A DNA stretch of 16,765 bases from Cellvibrio sp. GTDB taxonomy: Bacteria > Pseudomonadota > Gammaproteobacteria > Pseudomonadales > Cellvibrionaceae. The notes beneath the pieces were generated by a model. It had not been told where the DNA came from, did not search any database, and saw only the letters and a list, made by a program, of their open reading frames with translations. Of this stretch, positions 14,657 to 16,765 are shown piece after piece. Position numbers and translations under genes: made by a program. Each line of letters begins with the position of its first letter. The stretch's first letter is position 1. The stretch is taken from positions 1 to 16,765 of the forward strand of contig JAJQJO010000086.1 in the NCBI GenBank assembly GCA_021323495.1, in the 5' to 3' direction.

Positions 14657-16512
14657 TCTGCAAACAAAATACGTCCAGCGGATACGCCCCTACTACCCCA
14701 CTCTATTCCCACGGTGCCTTTCCACAGGAGGATGGCACCAGTCGCTTTTCCTTGTGGGCACCCGATGCCGATAAAGTGGAAGTGAGCCTCGGCGACGGAC
14801 GCCAGTATGAATTGCAGCAGTCGGGCAATGGCTGGCATAGCCTGGTGGTTGAATGCCCTGCTGGCACTTCGTATCGCTACATCATTAATGGCAAACTGCG
14901 GGTCCCCGACCCCGCCGCGCGCCTGCAACACGGTGATGCCCATGGGTTAAGTTGCCTGGTCAACCACGTCTATCCATGGCAAACCGAAGCCTGGAACGGC
15001 TTGCCCTGGCACCACGCAATCTTGTATGAGGTGCATGTCGGGCTGGTCGGCGGGTTCAGCAAAGTTGAAAAATTGCTGCCGTCCCTTGCGCGCCTGGGCA
15101 TCACCGCGATTGAACTTATGCCCATCAATGAATTCCCCGGCACCCGCAATTGGGGTTATGACAGTATCCTGCCCTTTGCACCCGAGTCCTCTTACGGCAC
15201 ACCCGACGAATTAAAAAGCCTCATCGACAGTGCCCATCGCCTGGGGCTGATGGTGATCCTCGACGTGGTCTACAGCCATTTTGGTCCCGATGGTAACAAT
15301 CTGGATAAATATGCCAGCAGCTTCTTCCGCCGTGACCTGCATTCTCCGTGGGGCTCCGCCATTGATTTCCGCCAACGCGAGGTGCGCGACTTTTTTTGCG
15401 AAAACGCGTTGATGTGGATTCTTGATTACCGGGTCGATGGCCTGCGCCTGGATGCAGCCCATACCATCCGGGAAAGCGATTTCCTGGTGGAGCTGGCTCG
15501 GCGGGTACGCGGCGCTATTGCGCCGGAGCGCCATGTGCATTTGATCCTTGAAAACGAAAACAACAACGCCAGCTTGTTACAACAGGGGTTCAATGCCCAA
15601 TGGAACGATGATGGCCACCACGTGTTGCATTATTTGCTCACCAACGAATCCGATGGCCAATACGCCAGTTTTGCCACCTCATCCACGGCCAAACTGGCGC
15701 GCTGCCTGAGCGAAGGGTTTATTTGCCAGGGCGAACCAAATCACAGTGAACCAACCCCGGATAGCCAACCGCGCGGACAACCCAGCGCTCATTTGCCGCC
15801 AACTGCCTTTGTATTGTTTTTACAAAATCATCAGCAGGTCGGCAATCGCGCCCTGGGTGAGCGGTTGACCCAACTCGCCGACCCCGATGCACTCAAAGCG
15901 GCGGTCGTGCTGGTACTGCTATGCCCGATGGTTCCATTATTGTTTATGGGAGAAGAGTGGGGCACCAAATGTCCTTTTTTGTATTTCACTGACCATGAAG
16001 ACAAGTTAGCCAAAACGATACGCGACCGGCGCCGTACCGAATTTGCAGTGGACGCGAACTCCCCTTCCCTGCGCCAGCAAATTCCCGACCCCAATGCAAT
16101 CAGTACATTCCTTGCCTCACGAGTTGAGTTATTAGCTGAGGTGGAGGATCGGGAAACGGAGGGTTTGAATCATGAGCAATCCGGCCATGAGCAGTCCGAG
16201 CGCGAGCGCTGGTGGGATTTTTACCAACAACTACTGGCATTGCGTCGGCGCGAAATCATCCCCCACCTTCCCGGCACCCGTTCCACCAGGGTCACTATTA
16301 TTGCGCGACGGTCGCTGTGCGCAGAGTGGACACTGGGGAACGGCACCCTGCTGGCTATTTGGCTGAACCTCTCAGCCAACCCGGTAATAGCATCGCCCCC
16401 CTGGGAAGACCACCCTGTGCTGTTCAACCATGCCATCCCGGAAAGTGATTATCAGCAGGGTATCCTCCCGCCTTACCGGGCGTTGGCAACCCTTCGCAAG
16501 GAGCGGGACTAG
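14644..16512 (+). CDS. treZ: Malto-oligosyltrehalose trehalohydrolase with altered catalytic triad
   Basis: A GH13 enzyme that in its family releases trehalose from maltooligosyltrehalose made by TreY. With the ATG at 14644 it has 622 residues, of normal length. The N-terminal beta domain (about 20-110, RFSLWAPDADKVEV) precedes the barrel. Family motifs are ILYEVHVG (126-133), ELMPINEFPG (157-166), nucleophile Asp270 in DGLRLDAAHTI, acid/base Glu303 in LILENENN, and FMGEEWGTKCPFLYF (434-448). The third triad residue is changed: FLQNHDQVGNR is expected but the codon at 15832 is CAG, giving NHQQVGNR (Gln397), so activity is doubtful. A two-fold HEQS repeat lies at 510-518. ATG 14596 is possible but has no ribosome site and would lengthen the overlap with glgA to 61 bases; 14644 gives 13 bases of overlap. 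treY is not in the window. Confidence 0.93.
   Translation: MSNIVCKQNTSSGYAPTTPLYSHGAFPQEDGTSRFSLWAPDADKVEVSLGDGRQYELQQSGNGWHSLVVECPAGTSYRYIINGKLRVPDPAARLQHGDAHGLSCLVNHVYPWQTEAWNGLPWHHAILYEVHVGLVGGFSKVEKLLPSLARLGITAIELMPINEFPGTRNWGYDSILPFAPESSYGTPDELKSLIDSAHRLGLMVILDVVYSHFGPDGNNLDKYASSFFRRDLHSPWGSAIDFRQREVRDFFCENALMWILDYRVDGLRLDAAHTIRESDFLVELARRVRGAIAPERHVHLILENENNNASLLQQGFNAQWNDDGHHVLHYLLTNESDGQYASFATSSTAKLARCLSEGFICQGEPNHSEPTPDSQPRGQPSAHLPPTAFVLFLQNHQQVGNRALGERLTQLADPDALKAAVVLVLLCPMVPLLFMGEEWGTKCPFLYFTDHEDKLAKTIRDRRRTEFAVDANSPSLRQQIPDPNAISTFLASRVELLAEVEDRETEGLNHEQSGHEQSERERWWDFYQQLLALRRREIIPHLPGTRSTRVTIIARRSLCAEWTLGNGTLLAIWLNLSANPVIASPPWEDHPVLFNHAIPESDYQQGILPPYRALATLRKERD
16171..16200 (+). 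repeat. Two 15-bp tandem repeats inside treZ
   Basis: CATGAGCAATCCGGC (16171-16185) is followed directly by CATGAGCAGTCCGAG (16186-16200), encoding HEQSG then HEQSE. It is an in-frame duplication in a surface-type charged linker near the C-terminal region. Confidence 0.8.
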
Positions 16513-16556
16513 TTACCAGGGACCGCTCCAACCTAGTTACCAGAGACCGCTCCAAC
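16509..16556. repeat. 24-bp tandem direct repeat overlapping the treZ stop
   Basis: Two adjacent 24-base copies (16509-16532 and 16533-16556) differ at one position (G versus A at the twelfth base). Each begins CTAG, so both contain a TAG; the first copy holds the treZ stop codon. The unit is a multiple of three, so the second TAG stays in the same frame as a backup stop. Probably a local duplication. Confidence 0.85.
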
Positions 16557-16679
16557 CTGTGTGGGTTACCCAACAGACAACCACGCCCTCCATTTGAGAA
16601 AAAGCAATTGTGATCCACACCAACCATTAGCACCCCACCGTCTTTTTACCGAAAAGCCGGACCAGAGGAGAACTTGATA

Positions 16680-16765
16680 ATGACCCCCCTTGAACGCCGT
16701 ATCCGTGAATTAGCCTACCAAATCTGGGAATCCGAGGGTCGCCCCTCAGGAGAGGAATATCGCCA
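16680..16765 (+). CDS. DUF2934 family protein, 5' end only
   Basis: The window ends 28 complete codons into this gene. The visible N-terminus, MTPLERRIRELAYQIWESEG followed by RPSGEEYR, matches the start of the DUF2934 family, short proteins with an RIR.LAY.IWE.EGRP.G pattern common near trehalose and glycogen genes. The function is unknown. GAGGAG precedes the ATG at good spacing. It follows treZ after 167 bases. In the pseudomonad operon I recall, such a gene lies near glgX, so glgX could follow outside the window; that cannot be seen here. Confidence 0.8.
   Translation, partial: MTPLERRIRELAYQIWESEGRPSGEEYR

Noticed and set aside
16509..16556. CRISPR or attachment-site interpretation of the direct repeats
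   Set aside because: The copies are directly adjacent without spacers, and no cas, integrase or tRNA gene is present.

Overview
The window comes from a Gram-negative bacterial chromosome, most likely a gammaproteobacterium near Cellvibrio/Pseudomonas. This is inferred from gene content, Shine-Dalgarno spacing and intermediate GC judged by eye; no rRNA or marker gene is present to prove it. I see no mobile element, tRNA, rRNA or CRISPR array.

Layout: (1) 1-2063, minus: 5' three quarters of ppc (phosphoenolpyruvate carboxylase), cut by the left edge. (2) 2064-2628: non-coding divergent region with two inverted repeats. (3) 2629-4226, plus: a YghA-type oxidoreductase and an internally duplicated membrane protein (DUF6766-like). 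(4) 6931-4291, minus: a tight operon of an MGDG-synthase-family glycosyltransferase, a YkoP-like protein and a NodB-type polysaccharide deacetylase. (5) 10371-7051, minus: a TreS-maltokinase fusion. (6) 10387-10761: second divergent region. (7) 10762-12963, plus: an exported DUF4142 protein, a small hexapeptide-repeat protein with a Rho-N-like end, and an MscS-type channel. (8) 13061-16512, plus: glgA and treZ, overlapping by 13 bases, then the start of a DUF2934 gene cut by the right edge.

The genes look like an osmotic/general-stress and alpha-glucan island of the kind known in pseudomonads: trehalose and glycogen enzymes, a mechanosensitive channel, a stress-type SDR, DUF4142 and DUF2934.

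The most striking observation is that two trehalose/glucan enzymes carry substitutions at catalytic positions while their folds look otherwise complete. The maltokinase half of the TreS fusion has HGN in place of HGD and NFE in place of DFE, with other kinase motifs eroded, so it looks like a pseudokinase attached to an intact TreS. TreZ has NHQ where the third GH13 catalytic Asp (NHD) is expected. GlgA and the TreS half keep their key residues. A second theme is short in-frame tandem duplications in this region (15-, 18- and 24-base units). The glycosyltransferase/YkoP-like/deacetylase operon is the best candidate for an undescribed functional module.
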